Below are positions 1-11,600 of a stretch of DNA of 64,000 bases, piece after piece. Position 1 is the first letter of the stretch; every line of letters starts with the position of its first letter. The position numbers and the translations under genes were made by a program. The stretch covers positions 38,817,001 to 38,881,000 of the forward strand of contig OX419758.1 in assembly GCA_948567375.1 (NCBI GenBank), given 5' to 3'. Source of the stretch: Lunularia cruciata. Taxonomy: Eukaryota > Streptophyta > Marchantiopsida > Lunulariales > Lunulariaceae. Under the pieces are notes generated by a model. That model was not told where the DNA came from. It saw nothing but the letters and a program-made list of their open reading frames with translations, and did no database searches.

Positions 1-224
1 TGCATATATTTAATAATTAAGTATTACTTTACTCCCTATATAATACTTAATAGTATATAGATGTAATTTAATGATATATATTATGTCTAGTTCTAAAAAG
101 ACATAGAAACTAATCCATGTTTGAGAAATAACATCATAACAAGTGTCCTCAAAGCATATAAATCCTTATATAAACCCCTTTCTCATAAAGTTAAATGATG
201 CAAAAATATTGACATCCCAATATA
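1..224. other. AT-rich sequence, nothing recognised
   Basis: Non-coding AT-rich sequence to the left of the tandem array. No ORF, RNA gene or LTR end was recognised here. Confidence 0.5.
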
Positions 225-690
225 AAATCCATATAAAGTAGGGAAATTATTGGCACATGTTAGCTTATATGTGATTTGTATTGATGATTAGTTTTGATCC
301 ATCAACCACATTAACATGAAGAGAAAACAAAGGAAACTCATTTCCTACTTCAAAAACATGGATGCAAGTAAGAAAATTATGGCCACATGTGACCTTGTAA
401 GTGGTTTGCAATGATGGCTAAGATTTAATTTGTAGCTAGCTACATGTATAATGTAGAAAAAAATAAGAAATTATTCATTTTGTACTTGAAAACATAGAAG
501 AAAGTAGTGAAATTATGACCATTTGTCACCATATAAGTGTTTTGTAATGATGACTACAACTTTATCCACAAGCCATGTGGATGGTACAAAAAATACAAGA
601 AAATCTCATTTCCCTACTTGAAAACATGGATAGAAGAGATGCAACAAGGCCACATATCCCATAATAGTGGTTCGGGTTTGTAGTGATCAC
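225..690. repeat. Tandem repeat, ~130-136 bp unit, ~3.5 copies, degenerate
   Basis: Units recur around ATTAT at 246, 376 and 512, each followed by a variant of GGCCACATGTGACC, then a TAAGTGGTTTGTAATGATG block, a CATGTGGATGGTACA block and a CTCATTTCCCTACTTG block. The spacing is 130 and 136 bp. The same unit occurs at 12665-13010 in the same orientation. It is not coding. Whether it belongs to the flanking NW-B element or is an independent satellite cannot be settled from this window. Confidence 0.7.
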
Positions 691-1299
691 CTTTCTGCAA
701 AGACATATTTTTTCTTTAATTTTATGCCTTTTTCTTAAAGCTTATGCTCAGCTATAGGCTTGTGAAGGATGAAAAGTAGTTTAACATTGTTCACCTTTGG
801 AGTGGAAGGTAGCTACATAGGTAAAAGGAATGAGCACAAAGGAAGAAAGGCACACGGAAGAAATAAGCCTATAAAAGGTAAGTTGGAGAAAGGTCCATGA
901 CAAAGGAGTATAAGCTTAAAGACCTTCTACGCCACCAAACTTTGGCCTCAAAGGAAGTACACTGATTTGAATGTACCACCACCTAGAAATGTAATTTCCA
1001 TTGTGAAACATTGTTACCCACAAAGCATTTTTGTATGCGGATTGAGATTGCTCAACCATAATTTAGTCATTAAATGCAATAAACAAACAAATCAAAGATA
1101 TAAAGAAAGATCCAAAGTGGGAGATTCTACACTTTATGTAGATCAAAGTTAGTTACAAGCCCAAAGCAATCCATACTCTTTCCACCTTCTATGTCAAACC
1201 TCCACAAGCATTTGAAGTAGAAATTCCTCTTTGATTTCACCCAAAAGAAAAATAAAAAAAGGTGAGAGGGGTTAACTTAGTGATTGCATCTAGGTAGCA
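691..1299 (+). other. Leader region upstream of NW-B copy B1
   Basis: No ORF of interest. The stretch holds a good TATA box (870-878) and CCTTTGG/CCAAAGT-type motifs like those upstream of the other NW-B copies. I infer it is the promoter/leader (possibly the old 5' LTR) of B1. Confidence 0.35.
870..878 (+). promoter_or_regulatory. Putative TATA box of NW-B copy B1
   Basis: TATAAAAGG lies about 430 bp before the B1 reading frame. A similar TATAAAAGG occurs at 63492 in another NW-B-like stretch. Motif only; no transcript evidence. Confidence 0.35.
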
Positions 1300-2807
1300 T
1301 AGATGAGTACTTGAGATAATCCTAAAATCACCAATGGTGAATAAGTGTGCTCTTTATTATAGAGCCAATATCATCCATAACAAGAAATTGGAGTTCTTGC
1401 TATAGAATTGTGATTTAAGCTACCCAAAAATTATCCAAGAAAATAGAGAGAATAGGGATCATGGGATAGGAAATTTGAGACAAAACCTATTTTCCTAGAC
1501 CAAGGAGCGATGGAGTGATATACTCAACCCACAAAATTCCACATTGGGGGATAATAATAATCCAATGGCATCGGCATGACCAAAATTTGGAGAAGACATT
1601 GAAGTGCTCCTTTGTCAAGCCAAAGACCAACAACAGGTGGATCATGGTAATCTACAAGGACCAACTCAAAGAGACATCATCAAAGCAATCATGAAGCTTT
1701 TCAAGTCAAAGTGGCTATACATCTTGACAATAGTTAGGCAATCTTCTTCTAGTTCATGTACAAAGGGCAGCAAATCAATTGGGCATACATGTTTTATAGA
1801 TTCATTAGAGATATGTGCGGGGATTATGAATGAGGGTGAAGAGTATTGCACCTGTCCCCATTAATTTGCAATTCTACATGGGGATGAATGTTTTTACAAA
1901 GGAGGAGCGGAAGAGATTACCTAGTCATTTCCATGTGAAGGGGTATTTTTACATCATAGCCAAAGTTGAAGGTAATGAGCCAGAAGTACAAGGAAATATA
2001 CATAGAGTATGCAAGCTCAGGCAAATTTGTATTGGTGGAAAAAGCTTCAAAAACCCTTCTTGGCCATGCCAAGAAGGTGAAGATTGCAACAAGTGTGAGG
2101 CTGAAGGTGCAAGCCAAGAATGAAAAGAAGAAACCATAGGTGGTGGAGGAGTCTTTAGAGGAGGAAGCCAGAGATATCAAGAGCAAAGGAGAGCCAGAAG
2201 TGAAGAACTCCCTCACATTTTGAAATCATCTTCAGAAGTGGAAGATGATGAATGGTATGAAGATGCCCACTTTGCCCCATCAAAAGAAGAGCATATGGAA
2301 AAAAGGTGAAGATGGTCAAGGAAGAGGAGGTTCATGTTAAGGATTTGCACAATCAAGAAGTATGATCTTTGGGCATAAAAAGCAAGGAAGTGGAAGGAGT
2401 AGTCAAGGCCAAAGAATGCAAGGACAATGAGCAAGTAACCAAGAGGAAATGGGAGGTAAGCTACCTAATGAGGAAGGTCTAAAGGCCAAAGGGAAAAAGC
2501 CTTTGTGGATATAGAAGCCAAACAAGGAAGACATTTAGTGGAGGAAGAGCAAGCAAAAAAAAAATGAACATGTGAGCGGAGGAATCACTCCCATTACCCC
2601 AATATCCTATCAGATCATTCATTTGGTGGGGTAGTGATAGTTATGCTAGAGGGACTCCTACTTGAGTACTAAGAATGTAATAAGGAGGTAATTGATATGC
2701 TTCCTTGGTAAAGTATCTATAAAGGACCTCCCATTGGATCAAAACAATGAAGGAGAAAGTGGCCGCAAAATTCTCCAAGGTTAGAGAGTAGTACAAGGAG
2801 GAGGGTA
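1300..2807 (+). pseudogene. NW ORF copy B1, N-terminal part (split by E1)
   Basis: Unrecognised retrotransposon-borne protein family, badly decayed. Reading across several frameshifts gives the family's N-terminal block: a CALYYRAN-type stretch (about 1340-1370), KKLEFLL (about 1385-1405), then AIMKLFKSKW (about 1687-1716), IFF (1741-1749) and QQINWAYMF, whose AAT TGG GCA codons are at 1777-1785 with the Trp intact. A second block follows (FYMGMN near 1872, then SHFHVKGYF), and then a Lys/Glu-rich charged region to 2807. The frame breaks off at the 5' LTR of E1 and resumes at 10853. The start near 1300 is inferred from B2 and B3, where an ATG stands at the same place before SP..EKCA-like residues. 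The function is unknown. Confidence 0.6.
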
Positions 2808-3504
2808 TGTAACACCCATTGGTGCATGTATACTCTATAGGAATATTACATATGATATTGCAAGTAGTGAAGAAATATTTCTATATGGAGTTTAGTTAAG
2901 CTTCTACATTAGTCATGATTAGCTAGGATTAGTCCTAACTAAGATAAATTTGACACTATTCTAGAGGAAGTGAAAAGAGTGAATACCACTTTTTTGTTTT
3001 CTAGTGTATTGACTTGGTATTGTTCTTAGTTATTTGACTTTGAGGAAAGAGTTGAAAACTCTTGGGCCCACAAGCCTTGTTGGTGCGGAACTTTCTATAG
3101 TACAAGGATAATCCATGTGAAGGAATATTTGACTTAGTTGGTAGGTGAGGATAAGACCACCTACTCATGGAATTATTATCATGTGCATAGATATCTTTAG
3201 ACTTTTAGATTTTGTTTGAATTTTAACCTAGAAACTTGAGTTACTCAACTAATTAATAACTTTGGTAAGTAATTTTTCACAAGTATATAAGCTAAGGGTA
3301 AGGAGGTACTCATCATCCTTTCAATTATAGCTATCTCTCTCATTGAATTCTCTAGTGAGCAATATCTTGAGTCTTAGAGGTGCCTTGGAGTTCTAGCCTT
3401 GGAGGAGTGCGATGGAATGTTGGTTCTTTGCCTTCTTAGTCCATGGTGCATTACCTTTATGATCATCAGAGGTTTATCTTGAGTGAGAGACACACCAGCT
3501 CACA
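2808..3504 (+). repeat. 5' LTR of E1
   Basis: Starts TGTAACACCC and ends CAGCTCACA. It carries TATATAA at 3284-3290, the likely promoter, which is conserved in all E-family LTRs after a CACAAG. It matches the 3' LTR 10152-10852 along its length with many substitutions. Confidence 0.9.
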
Positions 3505-3508
3505 TTTT

Positions 3509-3526
3509 TGGTTCTATTGCTTGGAT
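3509..3526 (+). promoter_or_regulatory. E1 primer-binding site, tRNA-Asp-like
   Basis: TGGTTCTATTGCTTGGAT begins four bases after the LTR. From memory, the plant tRNA-Asp 3' end would give TGGCGCCGTTGCCGGGGA; the match is partial here and better in E2 and E4. It does not resemble the common initiator-Met site TGGTATCAGAGC. Confidence 0.5.
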
Positions 3527-3535
3527 CTCTCTAGA

Positions 3536-4811
3536 AGGCAAGATAATGTTGTGTGTTCAATTGTGTATTAGACAAGAGGAGGCTATGAGAGCTCACTTGG
3601 AGAGAACATTAGGAGAGGAGAGGAGAGGGTTGAGCTTATGTTAGAGAACTTGGACCTATTTTTATACCCTATAGTTAATTAAGATGTTTTTGAGATGATA
3701 TTATACATCCTATACACATGAGAGGATTTGGAAAGATTGTGTAAAATAGATTGCAAATTTTGCCAATCATCCTGATTTTGGACAAAATCTCAAGTTTGAG
3801 ATCTGGATTTTGAAATTTTCAAAGAGGATAGCTTGGGTTATCTTTCAGTTGGAACACTTAAAATTATTGCAAGGTCTATTATGTGCATTGAGTTAGAAGT
3901 TTTGGAAGGTAGTAGGGTAAAATGCAAACTACATGTTGTCTAGAATTTTGTACAGGGTTTGCCATTTTTTCATTTTGCATTGGATTTTTCTGAAACTTGC
4001 CAACAAAATTAAGTGCAAAATATTCTACTTTTTGGCCAAATAGTTGTGGATAGACCATTCATTTTCAAAAAGTAATGGATTTTTGAAGTGAGGGTGATTT
4101 TAAACCAAATTTGGAAAGATGTGTGATAAATAAAGAGGTTTTCTAGCCAAATGGTTCAATGAAAAATAGTTAAGGGAGGACTTACTAGAGTAAAGCTTGT
4201 GTTTGAAAAGTTGCAGAGGATTTGAAGTTATCCATTGGAAAGATTGACTCAGATTGTGAAGAAGAGTCATTTTTGAGGAGTTAAGTTCTCATGCATGAGG
4301 AGTGTGCGAGCAAGAAAAAGCATGTTTGATTGTTTAGACAAATCTTAGGATCATGAATGGCCATCAAGAGTGGAAATTGAGTTTATACAAATTTCTCCAA
4401 GAATTAAGGTGATTATAGGAGTTGATTGAAGAAAAGAGAGTTTAGAATAGAATTTGAAGAGAGTGTTGAGAGGATCCAAAAACCTACACCACTTGGAAGA
4501 AAGAGTCATTCTAAATGCCTTTTATGTTGAGAGAAAGGACATAAGGCAAGTTCTTGTTGGCAACAACAAGAGATTGAGGGAAAATAGAGGCTTACTTGAT
4601 TGGGATTACATGTTGGACCTTCATCACCAAGATTGGCAAGTAGGAGATCTAAAACCAAGGAGTTTTGTGATATTTGTGGAATAGAGGGACTTCTAAAAGA
4701 GCATGAGTGTAGTGGAGCAAACTTTTTTTTGAGAATTTGGTGAAAGATCTTGGAGAGAGTCTTAGCACCACTATGGAAAAACTACCTTCATCAAATAGTT
4801 CTCAAGATTAG
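3536..4811 (+). pseudogene. E1 ORF0: extra ORF between LTR and gag, zinc-knuckle-like
   Basis: Broken copy of the ORF that lies between the 5' LTR and gag in E1, E2 and E4. The N-terminal part (3536-3985) encodes the QEEAMRAHLERTLGEE-like helix and a region ending YRVCHF. The C-terminal part (from the ATG at 4353 to TAG at 4809-4811) carries a CX2CX4HX4C knuckle near 4518-4557. In E1 all four Cys/His ligands are present, but a TGA follows the second Cys. A second Cys/His cluster follows (CEVCG in the relatives; CDICG here near 4669). Its placement resembles the extra ORF1 of Tat/Ogre-type elements; no sequence relation to those was tested. Confidence 0.6.
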
Positions 4812-5038
4812 TGATAGAGATAACTTTTCAATTCATGGATAAACTATCTATGAGAGTTCAACTAATATGCACCTTGGGATTTGATCATGTGGTGGACGCC
4901 CTAGAGCAACCTGCAACTTTTGTGTTGCCTATGATTGACTACTCCAAAATGGTGTAAGTCATGTTTGTACGCTATTAGGTACAAGGTGAGAGAGAAAATA
5001 GAAAAAAAATATAATGAGAGGAGAAAGGTAGTGAGAGG

Positions 5039-6486
5039 CTAAGGTAGAGAAACTTCCAATTTTCTTTGGGAAGAATGGAGAGGATGTGGAGGCTTTTGTG
5101 AGAGATTTCAAGAGGGCTTGCATAGAAAACAATGAGAGGAAGAAGAATGAGTGGGCCTTTTTACTACTAGATTTCTGAGGATGCAGCTCTTACATGGTAT
5201 GAGTCATAATACCAAAAGAAAGAGAAGAAAGATGGGCAAGAGGCGCCTTGGGAGAGTTTAACTACAACACTCATTGAGAACTTTCTTCCAAGTGAGAGTT
5301 ATGCAAGATTGATGAGTGAGGTTACTTTCCTCCAGCAAGGAGATGGAGAGAAAGTGAGAGTCTATGCAAAAAGAGTGGAGAAGTTAGAATCCAAGTTCCA
5401 CATATTGTTGAGAAAGAGTGGAGATGATGTGGAGACTACAATGATTGGGATAGGAGTGATATCACCAAGAATTGTTTTGGAGGCTTCAAACCACAAACTC
5501 AAAGAAAAGTGAGATATGAAAGGCCTTCTTCTAAGGTCAAAGCTATCAAGATTTGTGTGGAGGAGAGTTTGGAAGAAGATGAGAATGATTTGATGATGAA
5601 GGAGGTTTTGCATCCTCCACAAGTCTACAAGTATAGAGAGGATTTTGATCCTTTGATGAAAAAGGTGGGACCAAAAGTAATAGTTGCTCCTATTCTTGCA
5701 CCTCCGCCAAAAGATCACCTTCAAACTATTATGGAGTAACTTGCAAATCTCAAGATCAATGTAGCACAACTATGGGAGAAGAGAGAGGTGGACCAAATGT
5801 TGGGAGAGGGCCTAGGAGTCATGGAAACTATCCATATAGATGAGGCCAACCAACTAGCAATCTCAATGATTGAATTTTTTTTAGTTATGGAGGTAGAGGT
5901 TACATCAAAAGGAAATGCCCAATTTCATGCAACATAGAGGAAGGAGTTATGAACAAGCAAGTAGAAAGAAGGAGGGAAGGTGGTGAAGCCCAAGTACCTC
6001 TTATGAAAAATAGAGGTAAGGGGATAACATCTATAGATATGGTTGAGAGTAAATATGAGAAGGGAGAATGCTCAAACTCTAAGGGTCTTAACTTGGAGCT
6101 TTTGGCACAAGAGAAGAAGAGAGCACATTTTGCAAATGATATACATTCTTCTCAAGAATTCACTCCTATCAAAGATAGTCCAATTCCCACAAGGAGTACT
6201 TGACACTACTAGGTCAACATCATCAACAAAGACTCCAAGGAAGAAATAAAAGATGGATGATTTCTTGATCTCAAGGAAACAATGGGGCTCCAATGTGTTG
6301 GAGGATGTTAGTAGTAACAAGGCCAACATCACAATAGGTCAATTGATTACTTTGAATCCTACCTTGAGGAAGGAGCTTAGGGGTGGTTTGAGTTCTACAA
6401 AGAGCAATAGATAGAGAAGCAAAGGCTACGGTTTCAATGGGGATGGTGGATGCAAAACCAACACAGAGGAGTCTTGTGAATATGCC
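5039..6486 (+). pseudogene. E1 gag (capsid/nucleocapsid), broken
   Basis: Matches the E4 gag along its length: KLPIFFGKNGEDVEAF at the start (5048 on), FLPSESYARLMSEVTFLQQG (about 5281-5340), VRVYAKRVEKLES (5356-5394), and the basic/Gly-rich linker. The ATG seen in E4 and E2 reads GTA here, so the start is lost. The CCHC knuckle has decayed to FSYGGRGYIKRKC (about 5878-5920): two cysteines are gone. Several stops interrupt the frame. The capsid would form the particle shell; this copy cannot. Confidence 0.75.
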
Positions 6487-8256
6487 TCCAAGATTGATAT
6501 GAGGGTGAATAATCACAACATCAAGGATGCACTTGATGTTGATGTTGATGGAGGACCTATAGTGAATGCTATTTAGAGAAGTTTATGAACAAGTTGGGTA
6601 TGATACCTCTAGACCTTCAACTTTTATGGTAAGCATGGCAAACAAGCAACAAGTTCAAATAGTGGATGTGATGGACAAGGTGGCAGTCTCAATCATGAGA
6701 GCTCAAAATCTCATGACTTTCTAAGTCTTGAAAGATGTAAGTTATGATTTGCTACTTAAGAGGCCATGGTTGAGAGAAGCTTGAACAATTGATCAATGGC
6801 ACAAAGGGTACTTGAGAATTGGGCCATCAAACATCAAGTTACAATTCCAATAACCAATACTAACCATATCTCACATTTAGATAAACCATCTTCTGATTAT
6901 TAAGAATTGGATTTAGAAGAAGGAAATTTAGGTGTGGACACAAACATGGAGGAAGAGACCTCTTCAGATGACAATGAAATCTGAATCCAATTTAGATGTA
7001 CATCCCTTGTGTGCTATGGACTTTGTGCCTAAGCTTGAGGTTTTGAAGGATCTTGATACATCAAAATTGATCCTTGAAGAGGTAGAGAGGAGACTATCTA
7101 CCTTGAAGTATGGTCCCAATCTTACCAAGGAAGAGAAGGTAAGGTTTGAAGAGATTTTCTATAAGTACATCCATGTGTTGCTTTTAGTTTTGAGGATCTC
7201 AAGGAAGTCACCTTGGAGGTTAACTAGATAGAGATGGAATCACATGCAAGACTAATGTCAAGCAATGACTACAAGCAATGTTGCATTAGCCCACCAAAAA
7301 ATTTGGTTGTGAAGGAGGAGATTGATAAGCTCAAGGAGGTTGAGTATATTCTTGAGGTGGAGAATTTAGAATGGGCATGTCCAATTGTGATTGTGAAGAA
7401 GAAGAATGGTAAGCTTAGGGTATGTATTGATTACAAGAAGCTTAATGCTATTACCAAGAAGGACTACTACTTCTTGCTATTCATTGAGAGGTACAATTTT
7501 AAAGATGGTTATTATGGCTACAACCAAATCAAGATTGCACCAAAGCATCAACAACTCATCACATTCACCACAACTTGGAGGACTTGCACTTTCAAGGTCA
7601 TGCATTTTGTGGTTTGTAATGATCTAGCCACATTCCAATGGTTCATGAACAAGGTGTTTGAACCTTTCATTGGAAATTTTTGGGAGATTTCATTGATGAA
7701 TTTTGTGTTTATGGGAGCAAGGAAGAGCACTTTGAGCACTTGATCAAGGTTTTTCAAAGCTTGGATGAAGCAAATGCATATTCAACCCAAAGAAATGCAT
7801 CTTTGGTTGTGAAGAAGGTCTACTATTGGGGCATATCATTTGCAATGATGGAATAGTAGTGGATCCTAAAAGGTGAGGTAAACCTCAAAGCTTCTATTCC
7901 CTTCAAGCTTGACAAAGTTATGCAAATTCTTGAGGATGGTTGGTTACTATAGGAGTTTTATTTTCTCATTTTCTATTAAGGCTTATGGATTGATCATTTA
8001 CATGAAGAAGAAAGTAAAGTACATGGTCATTTTCGAGGACAAAGAGGGTCTCAAAGCTTTTGAGGAGCTCAAGCAATCTCTTCTTATGGCTCTAATTGTT
8101 GCTACACCTGATTAGAGTAAGCCTTTCATTCTTTATATTGATGCTCCTAATGTAGCTATAGGATGCAATCTAAGTCAATTAAACCAAGTTGGGCAAGATC
8201 ATTTTAGAGCTTATGCTAGTAGACAAATGGTCTCAAAAGAGAAGAATTATTCAATC
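6487..8256 (+). pseudogene. E1 protease, RT and start of RNase H, broken
   Basis: Protease: DVDGGP near 6540 (family motif VDGGS) and the decayed LLKRPWL near 6752. RT: PIVIVKKKNGKLRVCIDYKK (7381-7440), YNQIKIAP (7519-7542), a decayed MPFGLCNA, and FIDEFCVYG (7690-7716) where the second catalytic Asp of FIDD is Glu. The RT connection follows (LRMVGYYRSF, about 7927-7956). RNase H begins with PFILYIDAP (8122 on) and stops at NYSIT (8245-8258), where an inverted LTR fragment is joined. Frameshifts occur around 7740 and 7870. Confidence 0.8.
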
Positions 8257-8775
8257 ACCAAAAATGTGATTACCTCCTCACCCCTTGTTTATATACTTGT
8301 GAAATAGTTATGTACCAAAGTTACTAATTACTGAGGTAACTCAAATTACTAGGCTAAAAGTCAAGTCAAGTCAAAAAGTATAAAGGAATATCCATCCACA
8401 TGGGCATATTCCACTAAGCATGTGATCTTATCTTGAACCAACCACTAAATCAAAGATTTCTTCACATGGGCTATCCTTGGACTATAGAAGAATCCAAAAC
8501 AAAAAGGCTTGCGGGCCCAAGAGTTCTCAACTCTTTTCTCAAAGCCAAACACCTAGGAATAATACCAAGCCAACACACTAAAATCCAAAATAATGATGCT
8601 CATCTTTTCCACTTCCTCTAAAGTAAGGTCCTCTCTATCTTAGCTATGACTAACTCTAGCTAATCATGACTAATGTAGAACCATCCTTTATCTATATATA
8701 AATAATATCTCTCAAGTACTTGTAATACCAAGCTAAATATCAGAATACCACACACATGTACAAATGGGTGTTACA
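8257..8775 (-). repeat. Inverted E-family LTR fragment with PBS-side bases, inside E1 pol
   Basis: Minus-strand LTR sequence: its right end is GGGTGTTACA (8766-8775), and the body matches other LTRs from TACCTCCTCACCCC on. The left edge reads ACCAAAAATGTGA (8257-8269), which is the PBS/LTR junction of this family (compare 31513-31525). It then jumps straight to the LTR interior, so ~170 bp of the LTR end is missing. It replaces about 77 codons of RNase H. The structure fits a rearrangement rather than a simple solo-LTR insertion. Confidence 0.8.
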
Positions 8776-10103
8776 GATCATGATGGAGTTGACTCAATAG
8801 GTGATTCTTTCTTGGATGAAGAGCTCATGACAATTTCAATCGCTTAAAAGGTTCCAATGGGGTACAAGGAGATTTTGAACTTTGTTACAAGAGGTAACTA
8901 CCCAAATGAGATGCATACTAGGGAGAGGAAGGCCCTTTTAGCAAGATCTAGATTGTACACAATGATGGAGAACACATTTTTCATCAAGGGAAGATGGTCT
9001 ACTCCAAAGAGCAATGGGTAAGGAGGAGTCTATCCTACTCATGTAGGAGTTTCATGATGGCTTGGTATGTGGGGATCACTTTGCAAGACAGGTGACCACT
9101 TTCAAGATTCTAGATGCATGTTACTATTGGAGGGGAATTTTCAATGATCATCTTGATTATTGCAAAACTTGTAATGTTTGTCAAGCTTTTTTTGGGAAGT
9201 CTATCTCTACTCCACCTCTTAGATCAATTCCATTACTACCTTCTGAGAAGTGGGAATTGACATTTTTGGTCCTCTTAATAGAGGAACAATAGGTAGTTAC
9301 TAATTACCTTACCAAATAAGTGGGTTGAGGCTGGACCATCGAGAGATAAAAATGAAGATGAAGTTTGTAGATGTCTTTATGAATACATCATCACTAGGTT
9401 TGGGTGCCCTTTGGAGTTAGTTTTTGATAGGGGAGTAGAGTTTATAGGAAGTATCACTACTACCGTGCTATGACATTTCTCTATCACATAAAGAATGACT
9501 ACCTCCTATAAGACAAAATCCAATGGCTTGGTAGAGAGAATCAATTAGACCTTGTGCATGATGTTTGCCAAAGATGCAAAAATGGAAGGGGAAAATTATC
9601 AATGGGACAACAGGATTCATGTGGTTTTTGGAATTATAGAACAATCATGAAGACATCACAAGATATTCTCCATTGCATTTGGTATGTGGTATTGAGTCTA
9701 TTGTACCTATTACCTTGATCTTCCTACTTTTAAAACATTCATAGGAAATTGAAGAAGACACAAGGAAATAATGTAAAGAAGTCAAGGAAAGAGCAACTCA
9801 TGGAATTAAAAGAGGCAAGAGTAGTTGCTATAGTTTGAGTAGAGCAAACCCAAAGGAAAAAAAAAGAGTTATGATAAGAGGCAAAACAAGAAGAAGGTAG
9901 AGCACTTCAAGGAAGGTGATTAGGTAATGTTGTTTGATTTTATTTGATTCAAGAAGGTGCAAAAGAAGTTTTTGCCTAAGTACTTTGGACCTTTCATACT
10001 AGAGAAGGTGTGGGGCAATTATACATATTATCTCAAGGAGTTGGGAAGAAGACACTTTGATAGGATTAACTATGATAAGTTGAAGTTGTATGATAGAAGG
10101 TAA
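8776..10103 (+). pseudogene. E1 RNase H/integrase remainder, broken
   Basis: Resumes at the linker (DHDG.., 8776), then VTRGNYPNEMH (8884 on), the integrase zinc-binding domain with GDHFARQV and CKTCNVCQ (about 9067-9185), the core Asp as a decayed LTFLVLL (about 9256), FDRGVEF (second Asp, about 9423-9443), and NGLVERINxT with the catalytic Glu (about 9522-9551). The C-terminal part ends DKLKLYDRR-TAA at 10101-10103. There is no chromodomain. Stops and frameshifts are frequent. Confidence 0.75.
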
Positions 10104-10151
10104 AGGAACCTTCACTTTGAGGACAAACTCAAATCTTAGTCCAAGGGTAAA

Positions 10152-10852
10152 TGTAACACCCATTGGTGCATGTGTACTCTATACAGATATTAAGTTTGAT
10201 ATTGCAAGTAGTGGAGAAATATTATCTATATGGAGTTTAACTAAGTTGCTACGTTAGTCATGATTAGCTAGAGTTAGTCCTAGTTAAGATAAAAGTGACC
10301 CTATTCTAGACAGTGAAAAGGGTGAACACCACTATTTTATCTTCTGGAGTATTGACTTGATATTATTCCTGGTTTTTGATTTTGGGGGAAGAGTTCAAAA
10401 CTCTTGGGCCCATAAGCCTTTTTGGTGTCAAATTTTCTATAGTCCAAGGATAGTCCATGTGAGGGAATCCTTGACTTAGTTGCTAGGTGAGAATAATATC
10501 ACATACTCATGGGAGTTTTCCCATGTGCTTGGGTAATATTTTAGATTTTTTTGAATTTTTTTGACTTTTAGCTTAGTAACTTGAATTATTTTGGTAACTA
10601 GTAACTTTGGTGTGTAATTTTTTCACAAGTATATAAGCCAAGGGTGATGAAGTATTCATCATCCTTTCATTTACAACTATCTCTCTCTCATTGAGTTCTC
10701 TAGTGAGCAATATCTTGAGTCTTGGACGTGCTTTGGAGTTCTAACATTGGAGGAGTATGATGGAGTGTTGGTTCTTTGCCTTCTGAATCCATGATGTGTT
10801 ATCCTTATAGCCATTAGAGGTTCATCTTGAGTGAGAGATAGGCTGGCTCATA
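10152..10852 (+). repeat. 3' LTR of E1
   Basis: Starts TGTAACACCC and ends GGCTGGCTCATA (canonical CACA decayed to CATA). The preceding GTCCAAGGGTAAA is the weak polypurine-like tract shared with the other E copies. Confidence 0.9.
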
Positions 10853-11600
10853 GGTCAAAAAGGTGAATGATTTAATGTAGGAGAATTTTGACGAGAAGGG
10901 AAGGAACAATTCACTGAAGTAGCATAGAAAAGAGAAGGAAGAAGAAATCAGGAATTTGCAAGGACAAGTGCACATCCTTTGGCTTCAGCAGAACCAGAAG
11001 CAATAGCTATTTGAGGAGCACCTACATGCTCAAGATGAGGAGGTGGCTAACGTCCAAAGATAATTGGATGTAACTAATATGAATGTGGTAAGGATGAAAA
11101 TTTAGATGAATGACTACTACATAGAAGTAGATCTTAATTCAAGAAGTTGCAAAATGAATTGAAGCAAAAAGAAGGAAAATCAAGGCTAAATGAGGGAGGA
11201 GCTACTAGTTGAAATGTAGGTGATTTTCACTAGCCTAAAGGAGGAGAAGGCAAAGGTACTTTGAATAAATGGAGGAGACAAGAGATCAACTGGTAGGCCT
11301 CATGGAGAAGGTGATTCAAGTTCAGCTGCATCAAACCAAGCTCCACAAACTGAAGCTATAGATCAAGACTTTGGAGGCAAAACTATATTTTAATGAGAAA
11401 CTAGTGCAACTAGTGGTTTTTTTGAAGGAGCATAAAGTCAAGAAGTTCACAAATTAATAGACACCATTTACCTCCAATTTGCAGATTACAATGAGAAGTT
11501 GGGTATGTTGATTAGAATCTTGAGGGACAAGGTAGTTCTTTGAAATAGTCTAGCCAAAGAAGTTTTTAGTCAAAGACCTTTTGGCTGTAGGATACATGTA
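10853..11600 (+). pseudogene. NW ORF copy B1, coiled-coil C-terminal part
   Basis: Continues the ORF broken off at 2807. It encodes Glu/Lys/Gln-rich heptad-like sequence (EEEIRNLQGQVHIL..QQNQKQ, then LFEEHLHAQDEEVANVQ, then further Leu/Glu-rich stretches to about 11600), typical of a long coiled coil. Several stops are present. With E1 removed, the two halves give one reading direction and one continuous charged region, which supports E1 having landed inside this ORF. Confidence 0.5.

Larger units (their letters stand above)
2808..10852 (+). mobile_element. E1: full-length Ty3/gypsy LTR retrotransposon, old and broken
   Basis: Two LTRs (2808-3504 and 10152-10852) enclose a primer-binding site, ORF0, gag, protease, RT, part of RNase H and integrase, all on the plus strand. 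Flanking bases GGTA (2804-2807) and GGTC (10853-10856) are a possible decayed 4-bp target duplication. The flanks on both sides belong to NW-B copy B1, so E1 jumped into that element. E1 is the most decayed E copy: it has many stops, the gag start codon is lost, the RT FIDD is changed to FIDE, and ~77 codons of RNase H are replaced by an inverted LTR piece (8257-8775). It cannot be autonomous. Confidence 0.9.
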
